Positions 35,532-46,770 are shown, counted from the first letter of the stretch. The stretch: 64,000 nucleotides of DNA from Flavobacterium sp. CYK-55 (GCF_018413465.1 NZ_JAHCDK010000010.1:1-64000); one strand, 5' to 3'. Translations and numbers: made by a program. Notes: generated by a model from the letters alone, not told the origin.

Positions 35532-37118
35532 ATGTACAAAAGAATTTTATTTCCTTGTTTTTTCATTTGTTTTGGTTTTTTGCTGCTGGGTTCATGCGAC
35601 AGCGATTTTAATGAACTTGGAGCTGATATGATTGGCGGCGATAATTTTGAAGTTGGCGAACCAGAAACCTTTTCAGTTGCTGCTTATAACCCACAAACAG
35701 GTCCGGTTGAAACATCTGATTTGGCTATCAATGCTCTGGGGATATACAATGATCCTGTTTTTGGTAAAACTACTGCTTCATTTGCTCTTCAGTTAAGATT
35801 GCCTGATACAAAACCGGTAATTGATCCTTTATACCAGCCTGAAATTGACAGCGTGGTTGTTTCTATTCCGTATTTTGCCACAAGAGAAACTTTAGAAACT
35901 TCCGGACTTGCCACCTATACTTTAGATTCTATCTACGGTGATCCCGAAATTTCGAAAATGAAACTCAGTGTTTATGAGTCAAAATTCTTTATGCAAAATG
36001 TTGATCCGAATAGCCCAACAGGCGAAACAAAGAAATACTACAGCAATCAAAAAAACGACTTTGATGCAGTAAAAGGTCAAAAGTTAAATACGTTTCCTGA
36101 TTTGGCACAAAACGATGAATTCTTTTTTGATAAAAAACAGGTCATTAATATTACTACTGATGAAGAAGGTGTCGAAACTCCTTCGTATAAAAGTCCGAGG
36201 CTTCGTTTGAAATTAGATAAAAATTTTTTTAAAACTAAAATTATGGAAGCCCCTGCCGGAAAGTTGTCAGATGACAGCGCTTTTCAAGAGTATTTCAGAG
36301 GATTGTATTTTACCGTTGAAGAAGCTCCGGGATATCAGAGTTGTATGGCCATGTTGAATTTAAAAGGAAACTCTACTGAAACCAGCAATCTGACCATTTA
36401 TTACACAGAACTTAAGGATAAAACTTTACCTGACGGTGAACGAGTTAAAAAGACGATTGTTATGAGCCTCTCTGGACGTTCGGTAAATTTTCTTGAAAAC
36501 CAACCTGTTAATCCTATTCCTGAGTCTGGTATGATTTATTTAAAAGGAGGTCAAGGTTCAATGGCTATAATTGATTTGTTTGGACGCGATGCCAACGGAA
36601 ATTCTGCAGAATTAGACAACTTAAGAACTAAAAAATGGTTGGTCAATGATGCCAGTTTGACTTTTAAAGTAAACAGTGGTGCGATGTCTTCGTCAGTTAA
36701 TGAACCCAATAGAATTTATTTGTACGATCTGACCAACAAGAGACCAATTGCCGATTATTATTCAGACCAAACAACCGCTGTAAAGCCAAAATATGCCAAA
36801 ACTACTTTTGGAGGAATTATAAAAAAACAAAACGGTCGTGGCTATGAATACAAAATAAGGTTAACTAATTATATCAGAGCCTTGCTCAAAAATGAAGACT
36901 CAACCAATGTTCGGTTAGGATTGGTTGTAACCGAAAGCATAGCTGAGATAAATAATAAAAAACTTAAAACAGAAATTCCTACATTTGGCATCAAATATAT
37001 TCCGACTGCTTCGGTTTTGAGCCCATTGGGAACTGTCATTTATGGCACCGATGCGGTAATCCCTGAAGATGATAGGATTAAATTTAAAATATATTTTACT
37101 AAACCTAAACAAAACTAA
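35532..37118 (+). CDS. DUF4270 family lipoprotein
   Basis: This 528-residue protein has a lipobox ending LLLGSC (Cys22). A long beta-rich region follows with the DUF4270 features: AINALGIYNDPVFGKTTASF, a central region with LRLKLDKNFF, and FGIKYIPTASVLSPLGTVIYG near the end. Its function is unknown; it should be anchored in the outer membrane. It is 12 nt after the GT5-like gene and 3 nt before glmS, so all three are co-transcribed, which hints at a cell-envelope or amino-sugar link. Confidence 0.9.
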   Translation: MYKRILFPCFFICFGFLLLGSCDSDFNELGADMIGGDNFEVGEPETFSVAAYNPQTGPVETSDLAINALGIYNDPVFGKTTASFALQLRLPDTKPVIDPLYQPEIDSVVVSIPYFATRETLETSGLATYTLDSIYGDPEISKMKLSVYESKFFMQNVDPNSPTGETKKYYSNQKNDFDAVKGQKLNTFPDLAQNDEFFFDKKQVINITTDEEGVETPSYKSPRLRLKLDKNFFKTKIMEAPAGKLSDDSAFQEYFRGLYFTVEEAPGYQSCMAMLNLKGNSTETSNLTIYYTELKDKTLPDGERVKKTIVMSLSGRSVNFLENQPVNPIPESGMIYLKGGQGSMAIIDLFGRDANGNSAELDNLRTKKWLVNDASLTFKVNSGAMSSSVNEPNRIYLYDLTNKRPIADYYSDQTTAVKPKYAKTTFGGIIKKQNGRGYEYKIRLTNYIRALLKNEDSTNVRLGLVVTESIAEINNKKLKTEIPTFGIKYIPTASVLSPLGTVIYGTDAVIPEDDRIKFKIYFTKPKQN

Positions 37119-37121
37119 ATT

Positions 37122-38969
37122 ATGTGCGGAATTGTAGGATACATTGGGCACAGAGAAGCCTATCCGATTATTATAAAAGGATTAAAAAGATTAGAGTATC
37201 GAGGTTATGACAGCGCTGGCATTATGTTGTACAGCGGTCAAGATCTTAAAGTTTCAAAAACCAAGGGTAAAGTTTCTGATTTAGAAGAAAAGTCTTCTAA
37301 AGAAATTGATCTTAAAGGAGCAATTGGAATGGGGCATACGCGTTGGGCGACCCACGGCGTGCCTAATGATGTTAACTCACATCCACATTTGTCAAATTCC
37401 GGCAACTTGGCTATTATCCACAACGGAATCATCGAGAATTATGAACCGCTCAAAAAAGAGCTCATTAAACGAGGATATACTTTTAAATCAGATACTGATA
37501 CAGAAGTATTGGTAAATCTCATTGAGGAAGTTCAGAAAAAAGATCAGCTCAAACTCGGAAAAGCTGTTCAAGTGGCTCTTAATCAGGTGGTTGGCGCCTA
37601 TGCGATCTGTGTTTTTGATCGAACAAATCCAGATGAAATCGTAGTTGCCAGATTGGGAAGTCCATTGGCGATTGGTGTTGGAAATGATGAATTTTTTATA
37701 GCTTCTGATGCATCACCATTTATCGAATATACTTCAAATGCAATATATCTAGAAGATGAAGAAATGGCTATTGTTCGTTTGCACAAGCCGTTAAAGATTC
37801 GAAAAATAAAAGATGATTCACTCGTTGATCCTTATGTTCAAGAACTTCAAATGAATTTGGAGCAAATTGAAAAAGGTGGTTATGATCACTTTATGCTTAA
37901 AGAAATATATGAGCAACCTAGTGTTATCAAAGATACTTACCGCGGGCGATTGTTGGCCAACCAAGGAATCATTCAAATGGCGGGTGTTGAAGATAACATT
38001 GAAAAATTCCTCAACGCACAAAGAATTCTCATTGTAGCCTGTGGAACTTCATGGCATGCAGGCTTAGTGGCCGAATATATTATTGAAGAATTTGCCCGTA
38101 TTCCGGTTGAGGTTGAATATGCTTCAGAATTTAGATACAGAAATCCAATCATCAACAAAGGTGATGTGGTTATTGCCATTTCACAATCGGGTGAAACAGC
38201 CGATTCGTTGGCTGCGATAAAATTAGCTAAGGAGCAAGGTGCTTTTGTCTTCGGAGTTTGTAATGTGGTTGGCTCATCTATATCACGTGAAACACATGCC
38301 GGAGCATACACACATGCCGGACCTGAAATCGGAGTAGCATCGACCAAGGCATTTACCACACAAATTACAGTGCTTACCATGATTGCGCTTCGTTTGGCTA
38401 AGGCTAAAGGAACGCTTTCAAATTCAGACTTCCACAGATATTTACAAGAACTTGAGATCATTCCGGATAAAGTTTTAGAAGCTTTAGAAACCAACGAAAA
38501 AGCCAAAGAAATAGCGGCTAAATTTAAAGATGCCACCAATTGCCTTTATCTAGGTCGTGGATACAACTTCCCGGTAGCTCTTGAAGGCGCACTCAAACTA
38601 AAAGAAATTTCATACATACATGCTGAAGGATATCCAGCTGCTGAAATGAAGCATGGCCCAATTGCTTTGATTGACGAACAAATGCCGGTTATAGTTATCG
38701 CACCTAAGCAAGGGCACTACGATAAGGTTGTGAGCAATATACAAGAAATTAAATCGCGTAGCGGTAAAATCATTGCTGTGGTTACCAAAGGCGATGTTCA
38801 AGTTCGTGATTTGGCTGATTATGTTATTGAGATTCCAGAATCGTCAGATGCGCTTTCGCCATTGTTGACCACTATTCCGCTTCAGTTGTTATCCTATCAC
38901 ATTGCTGTTATGCGCGGTTGTAATGTAGATCAGCCAAGAAATTTGGCAAAATCAGTTACTGTAGAATAA
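37122..38969 (+). CDS. glmS: Glutamine-fructose-6-phosphate aminotransferase (isomerizing)
   Basis: This 615-residue enzyme has the N-terminal glutaminase (catalytic Cys2, CGIVGYIG; RLEYRGYDSAG; GHTRWATHG) and two SIS isomerase domains (ACGTSWHAGLVAEYIIEEFA, ISQSGETADSLAA, GAYTHAGPEIGVASTKAFT), ending PRNLAKSVTVE. It makes glucosamine-6-phosphate, the entry to UDP-GlcNAc for peptidoglycan and LPS. It is the last gene of its operon and is followed by a strong terminator. Confidence 0.98.
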   Translation: MCGIVGYIGHREAYPIIIKGLKRLEYRGYDSAGIMLYSGQDLKVSKTKGKVSDLEEKSSKEIDLKGAIGMGHTRWATHGVPNDVNSHPHLSNSGNLAIIHNGIIENYEPLKKELIKRGYTFKSDTDTEVLVNLIEEVQKKDQLKLGKAVQVALNQVVGAYAICVFDRTNPDEIVVARLGSPLAIGVGNDEFFIASDASPFIEYTSNAIYLEDEEMAIVRLHKPLKIRKIKDDSLVDPYVQELQMNLEQIEKGGYDHFMLKEIYEQPSVIKDTYRGRLLANQGIIQMAGVEDNIEKFLNAQRILIVACGTSWHAGLVAEYIIEEFARIPVEVEYASEFRYRNPIINKGDVVIAISQSGETADSLAAIKLAKEQGAFVFGVCNVVGSSISRETHAGAYTHAGPEIGVASTKAFTTQITVLTMIALRLAKAKGTLSNSDFHRYLQELEIIPDKVLEALETNEKAKEIAAKFKDATNCLYLGRGYNFPVALEGALKLKEISYIHAEGYPAAEMKHGPIALIDEQMPVIVIAPKQGHYDKVVSNIQEIKSRSGKIIAVVTKGDVQVRDLADYVIEIPESSDALSPLLTTIPLQLLSYHIAVMRGCNVDQPRNLAKSVTVE

Positions 38970-38993
38970 AATTTATTTAAAAAAGATTTTTAT

Positions 38994-39019
38994 AAGCGGG
39001 TTTTTTGCCCGCTTTTTTG
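38994..39019 (+). terminator. Terminator of the glmS operon
   Basis: AAGCGGG, a 7-nt loop and CCCGCTT are followed by T residues, 24 bp after the glmS stop. The rest of the gap to 39249 is AT-rich with no convincing gene. Confidence 0.88.
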
Positions 39020-39249
39020 TTTTTATAATTGTGATTAATGCAATAAAACTTTTGATTTATAGGCGCGCATAATATTTTTTTTAATGCAGTGTCAAAACCG
39101 TTAATAAAATCATAACAAATCAAGAAAATATACTTATTTGACAAGCTCCAGCGGGGTGTTTTGAAGATAGTTAAAAAAAAAGTGAGTTTTTTTAGTAATG
39201 ATAAAAATATTCGTATTTTGGCTACATAAACCATCAAAATTTAAACCCG

Positions 39250-42129
39250 ATGAAATACTATTTAATCATGATCTCGCTGATGTTTTGCGGATGGGCACAA
39301 GCGCAAAGCACAGTAACGGGCACAGTTACTGACAGTAACAAACAACCTATTCCGGGAGCCAACGTTAAAGTTCAGAGCGGTGATTCAGGAACTACAACTG
39401 ATGCCGACGGTAAATTCAAATTGACTACAACCAAAAAACCGCCTTTCAAACTTGAGATTTCAAGTGTCGGTTTTGGTAACTCAAGCCAAGAAATCAAATC
39501 TGATAACCAAGACGTTAGTATTGTCTTGCGTTCAGAAGAAATGAAACTTGATGAAATTGTTGTTTCGGCCTCTAGAACTGCTGAACGTGTTAAAGAATCT
39601 CCCGTTACCATTGAGAGAATGGGGGTTAAAGACATAAAAAAAACAGCTTCTCCTAGTTTTTACGATGGCCTCGAAAATCTCAAAGAGGTACATATGAATA
39701 CCAGTAGTTTGGCCTTCAAATCTATTAATACAAGAGGTTTTGCTACAGTTGCTAACACTCGTTTCATGCAATTGGTAGACGGGATGGATAATTCTTCGCC
39801 GCTACTCAACTTTGTTTTAGGTAATATGATAGGCGTGTCTGAATTAGATGTGCAAAGTGTTGAATTACTTCCCGGAGCATCGTCAGCATTATACGGGGCC
39901 AATGCTTTTAATGGTATCTTGTTCATGAACAGTAAGAGCCCATTCACGAGTCAAGGGGTAAGTGCATATGTTAAATATGGGCAAACCAATCAATCGGCTG
40001 CTGGGGCTAATAATTTTTATGATTACGGAATTCGAGTAGCACATGCTTTTTGCCCGCGGTTTGCAACTAAAGCCAATTTTACCTTTTTAAAAGGAACCGA
40101 TTGGTTGGCGGTTAATTATGACGATAAATTTCGTCAAGGCGAAGGATTTGATAGAACCGATCCAAACTATGACGGTATTAACGTCTATGGAGATGAAGTA
40201 GCCACCAACATCAAAGCAGTAGCGCCAAAGCTATATGCAGCTGGAGCTATTACGGATGCTCAATTAGCCGCATTTAATGCTATTTTACCGGATGTAAATG
40301 TCAGCAGAACAGGATATCGCGAAACTGATTTGACCGACAATAAAGTAACCAATGCAAAAGCAGACATGTCTTTGCATTTTAAACCGTTTGCCAACGATTT
40401 TGAAATTATTTGGCAAAGTAAATTTGGTTTTGGTAACGCTGTTTATCAGGGAGCCAGTCGTTATTATTTGAACAACTTTTTTATGCAACAACATAAATTA
40501 GAATTCAAAGGCAAAAATTTCTTTGTTCGAGGATATACCACTACTGAAGATGGCGGAAACTCATATGACATGCTCTTTACAGGTATCAATGTCAACCGTC
40601 AGTGGAAAGAAGACAAAGTTTGGTTTGGGGAATATGCAGGAGCCTATGTTCAAGGAACTCTGGGAGGCATGACTCCGCAACAAGCTCATAATTTTGCTCG
40701 TCAAAAGGCCGACACCGGAAGATTAATTCCCGGAAGCCCTGAGTTTAAAGCTGCTTTTAACAAAGTCATTTCAGAGGCTGATGTAACACAAGGTTCTAAA
40801 TTGGTTGACAACTCAAGAATTTATCATTCAGATATTAATTACAATTTTAAAGATATCATCAAGTTTGCCGAAATTCAAATCGGAGGTTCCTATAGAGAAT
40901 ATCAATTGAATTCTTTTGGTAGAATTTATACGGATGATGACGGGCCAATTTACTATACAGATTACGGTGCATATACTCAAGTCACGAAAAAACTCCTTGA
41001 AGACCGTTTGAAATTTACTGGTTCAGCGCGCTATGATAAGAGTAAAAACTTTGACGGAAACGTTTCTCCTAGACTATCGTTGGTTTACTCAGCCGGTGAG
41101 AACAGAAATCACAATTTCAGAGCGTCATTCCAAACCGGATTCAGAAATCCATCAACTCAAGAACAGTATATTGGTTTTAATATCGGTAATATTGTGTTGA
41201 TTGGATCAGCAAAAGACAACTTAACCCGTTACTCTGAAACCTTACCAGTGGCCGAGGGGTCTCCGGCAGTGGGTCAGATATACGCACAAGGTGACACAGC
41301 AATAATGACAGGTGTAAATGCTTATGACAATTCATATACTGCAGCTTCAGTTCAGGCTTTTTCTAATTTCTTAAAAAATAACCCAGGTAACACTCCGGGA
41401 GCCGCTGCATTGCTCAGAAAAACCAATGTTGACTACGTAAAACCAGAACAAGTAAAAGCATTTGAAGTTGGTTATAGAGGTCAATTAAAAGATTTTACTT
41501 ATGATTTGAGTGCATACTACAATACATACACCGACTTTATTGGGAATCTCAATGTTATAGCTCCATATTACGGAAAAGCGACTCAAACTTTTGATTTTAC
41601 TTTTGATGCGCCTAACTACCTCAATAACCCTGAAGTGCAATCACTTCATGCTTTGGGCAATGAAAACTACAGAGTTTATCAATTGTACACCAACACCGAT
41701 GTTGAAATTAAATCTTTCGGATTCGGAGCTGGATTCTCAAAAAAATTACCTGCTAACTTTGAGTTTGGAGCCAACTACAACTACGCACAGTTTGATTTCG
41801 ACCAAGCCAAAGATCCAAGTTTTGAGGCCGGATTCAATACGCCAAAACACAGAGTTAAAGCAAGTATCAGCAACGATAAATTGTTTAAAAATTTTGGTTT
41901 TAATTTAAGCGGAAGATGGAACAGTGAATATCGTTGGGAATCAACTATGGTTGATGGGACTATTGAAGAAAACGTAGTTGTTGATGCACAAATTAACTAC
42001 AGTATTCCTAAATTGAAATCAGTAATCAAATTAGGCGCAGCAAATTTAGGCGGAAAAGACTATACCCAAGTATTAGGAGCAGGCCTTGTTGGTCAACAAT
42101 ACTTTGCTTCTTGGACAATCAACCCATAA
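39250..42129 (+). CDS. TonB-dependent receptor with carboxypeptidase-regulatory-like N-terminal domain
   Basis: This 959-residue protein has a signal peptide (MKYYLIMISLMFCGWAQAQ) and a carboxypeptidase-regulatory-like domain (residues 20-95: VTGTVTDSNKQPIPGANV, TDADGKFKL). A plug follows at about 100-235 (LDEIVVSASRTAERVKESP, INTRGFATVANTRFMQLVDG, SVELLPGASSALYGANAFNG), then a barrel ending QQYFASWTINP. It should import a bulky substrate across the outer membrane. The GDSL lipoprotein 23 nt downstream probably works with it, in a SusC/SusD-like pairing but with an enzyme instead of SusD. The substrate is unknown, possibly a lipid or ester. Confidence 0.92.
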   Translation: MKYYLIMISLMFCGWAQAQSTVTGTVTDSNKQPIPGANVKVQSGDSGTTTDADGKFKLTTTKKPPFKLEISSVGFGNSSQEIKSDNQDVSIVLRSEEMKLDEIVVSASRTAERVKESPVTIERMGVKDIKKTASPSFYDGLENLKEVHMNTSSLAFKSINTRGFATVANTRFMQLVDGMDNSSPLLNFVLGNMIGVSELDVQSVELLPGASSALYGANAFNGILFMNSKSPFTSQGVSAYVKYGQTNQSAAGANNFYDYGIRVAHAFCPRFATKANFTFLKGTDWLAVNYDDKFRQGEGFDRTDPNYDGINVYGDEVATNIKAVAPKLYAAGAITDAQLAAFNAILPDVNVSRTGYRETDLTDNKVTNAKADMSLHFKPFANDFEIIWQSKFGFGNAVYQGASRYYLNNFFMQQHKLEFKGKNFFVRGYTTTEDGGNSYDMLFTGINVNRQWKEDKVWFGEYAGAYVQGTLGGMTPQQAHNFARQKADTGRLIPGSPEFKAAFNKVISEADVTQGSKLVDNSRIYHSDINYNFKDIIKFAEIQIGGSYREYQLNSFGRIYTDDDGPIYYTDYGAYTQVTKKLLEDRLKFTGSARYDKSKNFDGNVSPRLSLVYSAGENRNHNFRASFQTGFRNPSTQEQYIGFNIGNIVLIGSAKDNLTRYSETLPVAEGSPAVGQIYAQGDTAIMTGVNAYDNSYTAASVQAFSNFLKNNPGNTPGAAALLRKTNVDYVKPEQVKAFEVGYRGQLKDFTYDLSAYYNTYTDFIGNLNVIAPYYGKATQTFDFTFDAPNYLNNPEVQSLHALGNENYRVYQLYTNTDVEIKSFGFGAGFSKKLPANFEFGANYNYAQFDFDQAKDPSFEAGFNTPKHRVKASISNDKLFKNFGFNLSGRWNSEYRWESTMVDGTIEENVVVDAQINYSIPKLKSVIKLGAANLGGKDYTQVLGAGLVGQQYFASWTINP

Positions 42130-42152
42130 TTTAAATTTAAAATTACAGCAAC

Positions 42153-43661
42153 ATGATAAAGAATTTTAAATGGTTACTATTGGTTTCGTTGACCATAGTA
42201 GCGTGTGATAATAGCGATGACACCGATCCGGTGTATAACTCATCCGACGGAAATCCGCTCACATCTGGCGAGGCCGACTTTTCAAAATATGTAGCTCTAG
42301 GCGATTCATTTGCAGCCGGATACAGTGATGGAGCCTTGTTTATTGAAGGACAAAAAGGCGCTTATCCAAATTTATTGGCAGAACAATTTGCTACCGTTGG
42401 CGGGGGAGAATTTAAAACACCATTTATGGCTGATAATTTTGGAGGATTACTTGCTGGTGGTGCTCCGATTCCGGGTCAGGGAGTTCGTCTTATTTTCAAC
42501 GGAACGGCTCCGATTTCTTTGCCCGGTGCAACCCCGACGACTGATGTTACAAGTGTTCTTTCAGGGCCTTTCAATAATTTAGGTGTTCCGGGTGCCAAAA
42601 GTTTCCATTTAGTAGCTTCGGGTTACGGAAGCCTTGCCAATGTAGGAATTGGCGCAGCAAATCCGTATTATGTCCGATTTGCATCTTCAGCCACTTCAAA
42701 AATACTTGAAGACGCTGCTGCTCAGTCACCAACCTTCTTTTCATTGTGGATAGGCGGAAATGATGTTTTGTCCTATGCAACATCTGGAGGGGCTGGCGTT
42801 GATAGAACTGGGAATTTAGATCCAACCACTTATGGCAGTAATGATATTACAGATCCGAATGTTTTTGCCAATGTTTATTCAAGCATTGTAACAACCATGA
42901 CTGCAGGCGGAGCCAAGGGTGTGGTGGCTAATTTACCTTATGTAAATACACTTCCATACTTTACAACTGTTCCATACAATCCGGTTCCGTTAGATGCGGC
43001 TACTATAACCGCGCTCATGAGCAATACAACAGGGTACGGAGCATATAACAACGGATTACTTTTGGCTAAAGCTAATGGATTGATTACCGATGCTGAATTG
43101 GCCAGAAGAACTATTTCATTTACACCCGGAAGCACCAATGCCGTTGTAATGGTTGATAGTTATTTGACTAATCTCTCAGCGCTTGGTATACCTTCATATC
43201 GCCAAGCAACCGCTGAAGATTTGATTGTGTTGCCTGCCAGAAATTTCATCGGAACTCAAGTAAACGGAAACCCACTACAAGTTAATGGTGTTTCAGTACC
43301 TTTAGCTGATAACTGGGTACTCTCAAAAGATGAAATCACCGAGGTCAGAAATGCTACTGACGCATACAACATAACTATTGAGTCAATAGCAAACGCGAAT
43401 GGATTAGCTTTTGTTAATGCAAAAGCCATCATGGATAAATTAACTTCTGGCGGAATCACGGCCAACGGATTCACGTTGACTTCGGGTTATGTAACCGGAG
43501 GTGCTTTCTCGCTTGATGGTGTTCACCCAAGCCCACGCGGATATGCTTTGATTGCCAATGAATTTATCAAAGCCATCAACGAAAAATACGGTTCAAACAT
43601 GAAGGCAAAAGACTTAAGCAAATACAGAATTCTGTTTCCGGCTGATCCGGATGCTTTCTAA
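42153..43661 (+). CDS. SGNH/GDSL-family lipoprotein hydrolase
   Basis: This 502-residue lipoprotein has a lipobox (LTIVAC, Cys18). SGNH blocks are present: block I YVALGDSFAAGY (catalytic Ser), block II-like NNLGVPGAKS, block III SLWIGGNDVLSYA and block V DGVHPSPRGYALIANEF (Asp and His). An ester hydrolase or lipase at the outer membrane is expected. It is in an operon with the TonB receptor upstream, so it may release or prepare the ligand taken up. A terminator follows the gene. Confidence 0.9.
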   Translation: MIKNFKWLLLVSLTIVACDNSDDTDPVYNSSDGNPLTSGEADFSKYVALGDSFAAGYSDGALFIEGQKGAYPNLLAEQFATVGGGEFKTPFMADNFGGLLAGGAPIPGQGVRLIFNGTAPISLPGATPTTDVTSVLSGPFNNLGVPGAKSFHLVASGYGSLANVGIGAANPYYVRFASSATSKILEDAAAQSPTFFSLWIGGNDVLSYATSGGAGVDRTGNLDPTTYGSNDITDPNVFANVYSSIVTTMTAGGAKGVVANLPYVNTLPYFTTVPYNPVPLDAATITALMSNTTGYGAYNNGLLLAKANGLITDAELARRTISFTPGSTNAVVMVDSYLTNLSALGIPSYRQATAEDLIVLPARNFIGTQVNGNPLQVNGVSVPLADNWVLSKDEITEVRNATDAYNITIESIANANGLAFVNAKAIMDKLTSGGITANGFTLTSGYVTGGAFSLDGVHPSPRGYALIANEFIKAINEKYGSNMKAKDLSKYRILFPADPDAF

Positions 43662-43680
43662 AAATAAAACGCAAACATCA

Positions 43681-43718
43681 AAAGCCCGTTGTGATTTTCA
43701 TAGCGGGCTTTGTTTTTT
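43681..43718 (+). terminator. Terminator after the GDSL lipoprotein gene
   Basis: AAAGCCCG...CGGGCTTT extends through wobble pairs to about 13 bp with a short loop, followed by a T-rich stretch. Confidence 0.88.
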
Positions 43719-43802
43719 TGTGAATTATCAATATAAATTTAGCATTCAGCCTATAAAGCAAACAATATTGTAAAATCAGAATATTTTTTTATTAAAAAGT
43801 TG

Positions 43803-43832
43803 TTGATTTTCTGTTTTAAAAAATTATCTTTG
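43803..43832 (+). promoter_or_regulatory. Promoter of atpD-atpC
   Basis: TTG (43803-43805), 19 nt and TATCTTTG (43825-43832) form an exact match. The implied leader is about 65 nt. Confidence 0.8.
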
Positions 43833-43901
43833 CGCTCGAAAAAACAGCGGTAATTTGGCTGTTGTTTTACAAATCTAAAACGCTATTTAATAAATACATA
43901 A

Positions 43902-45416
<1,515 letters not shown>

Positions 45417-45433
45417 TCAAAATTCTAAACAAT

Positions 45434-45715
45434 ATGTTATTAGAAATAGTATCACCAGAATCAAAACTCTTCCAAGGCGAAGTTACTTCGGTATCGCTTC
45501 CGGGCACAGCGGGCAGTTTTCAATTGCTCAACAACCACGCGCCCATCGTAACGACGCTCAAAGATGGTGAGATCAAAATCGCAGCTTCGTCGTTCTCATT
45601 TGAGAAAGAAGTAGCCGATAAATTCAACAAAATCAATGAGCAAACCTACACGCTAAACATCAGCTCAGGAACCATTGAAATGAAAGACAACAAAGTAATT
45701 GTGTTGGTTGATTAA
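45434..45715 (+). CDS. atpC: F0F1 ATP synthase subunit epsilon
   Basis: This 93-residue protein covers the N-terminal beta-sandwich of the epsilon subunit (LLEIVSPESKLFQGEVTSVSLPG, FQLLNNHAPIVTTL, IEMKDNKVIVLVD). The C-terminal helical hairpin that inhibits ATPase activity in other bacteria is absent, as is common for short Bacteroidota versions. It follows atpD by 17 nt and ends in a terminator. Confidence 0.95.
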   Translation: MLLEIVSPESKLFQGEVTSVSLPGTAGSFQLLNNHAPIVTTLKDGEIKIAASSFSFEKEVADKFNKINEQTYTLNISSGTIEMKDNKVIVLVD

Positions 45716-45740
45716 TCACCGCAATTCAGTTATAAAAGAA

Positions 45741-45766
45741 AGCCCGACCTTGTGTTGGGCTTTTTT
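45741..45766 (+). terminator. Terminator of atpDC
   Basis: AGCCCGAC, a 5-nt loop and GTTGGGCT (one wobble) are followed by six T. Confidence 0.9.
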
Positions 45767-45781
45767 ATTTTTATTTGAAGC

Positions 45782-45855
45782 TGATCCGGCTGTTCGCTAT
45801 TATCTTTTTGTTTTGCAAACAAAAAGGATAGCCGCTGCCATCCGGGCTAGGGCAT
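45782..45855. repeat. Intergenic hairpin repeat element, copy B
   Basis: A 13-bp stem (45801-45813 with 45817-45830) carries one bulged G (45826) at the same place as copy A. It is flanked by CGCTAT and by GCCGCTGCCATCCGGGCTAGG. Compared with 25306-25381 the stem base and the flanks are conserved. The stem tip differs by paired changes. Confidence 0.8.
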
Positions 45856-45917
45856 TAGTGTATCAATCATCTTTTCTAAAAGACGAATGACTAGCCAAGT
45901 GTTCATTCAAATTTATT

Positions 45918-46697
45918 TCAACCAAACAATCCGGCCATATACAACCAAACCAAGATTCCGCTGGCCAAAAAGGTGAAAGTTATCACGCAAAGACTTACCA
46001 AAAAAGCTTTCAGTTTTTTTCCATCGCCAATAAAATTCTGATAAAAAACTGTAAAATAACCCATCTGCAAAAGCAAACACAACAAGTAAATCAAGTTGGT
46101 ATTGATTGAAGTAATTAAGTTCAGCAAGGTCAAAACCACAAAAAAGAGGGTGCAAAAGGCATACATATACATGCCGGCCACCAAATGTTCGGTGTAGTTG
46201 TATTTTTCTTTTCGGTAAAAAAACCAAAAAATGAGCGCCATAAACGGCAGTGAAACTAAAACTGTTTTATTGGCGTGGGTTCTGATAAAATTTATCGCGG
46301 TGTATTGTCGTTCGTACATTTGAATCATGTGTTGCCTCGATGCCGCATCCAATTGCATCAACTGCGGATTTTCTTTGAGCACATCGTGTTTTTCTTCAAT
46401 ACCGTCTGCTGTCATGGCAATCAAGTTGAGTGCAGCCACAATCATAAAAAAGTTCAGCGGAGAAAAATACTTCTTGCGCTTTCCGGCGATGTATTCTTGT
46501 GCAACCAAACCATTTTTTACAACCAATTCTTTAATCAATACTAAAAAACCTTTGTCGGCATGCGTAAAATAATGCAACAATTCATGAAAAACTTCATGCA
46601 AACTCAATCGATGTAAAGGTGTTTTTTGGCTGCAGTTCGGGCAATAATGATAATCTTCAACCAGAGCAGTATCACAGTTTTGGCATGTTGTTTCCAT
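45918..46697 (-). CDS. DUF3667 membrane protein with zinc ribbon
   Basis: This 259-residue protein starts with a zinc-ribbon motif (CQNCDTALVEDYHYCPNC, residues 5-22). A DUF3667-type stretch follows (LSLHEVFHELLHYFTHADKGFLVLI...), with GKRKKYFSPLNFFMIVAALN and about five membrane segments to the C-terminus. The family is common in Bacteroidota and its function is unknown. It is transcribed divergently from bioF and appears to be a single gene. Confidence 0.87.
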   Translation of the reverse strand: METTCQNCDTALVEDYHYCPNCSQKTPLHRLSLHEVFHELLHYFTHADKGFLVLIKELVVKNGLVAQEYIAGKRKKYFSPLNFFMIVAALNLIAMTADGIEEKHDVLKENPQLMQLDAASRQHMIQMYERQYTAINFIRTHANKTVLVSLPFMALIFWFFYRKEKYNYTEHLVAGMYMYAFCTLFFVVLTLLNLITSINTNLIYLLCLLLQMGYFTVFYQNFIGDGKKLKAFLVSLCVITFTFLASGILVWLYMAGLFG

Positions 46698-46762
46698 AAA
46701 CGTTTTGGTTTACTGCAAGATACAAATTAACATTTTGGCTCAAATAGTTACAGCCTATTTTT

Positions 46763-46770
46763 TACCTTTG
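46763..46770 (+). promoter_or_regulatory. -7 box directly in front of bioF
   Basis: TACCTTTG ends only 4 nt before the bioF ATG at 46775, so transcription should begin at or next to the start codon. The nearest TTG (46735-46737) is 25 nt upstream, longer than usual. Confidence 0.6.

Noticed and set aside
37973..38539. A 188-codon antisense frame in glmS.
   Set aside because: It lies wholly within the highly conserved glmS isomerase domains and shows no recognisable domain or promoter.
38977..39237. An 86-codon minus-strand frame in the gap between glmS and the TonB receptor.
   Set aside because: It overlaps the glmS terminator at its 3' end, has low-complexity AT-rich composition, and no exact -7 box was seen upstream.
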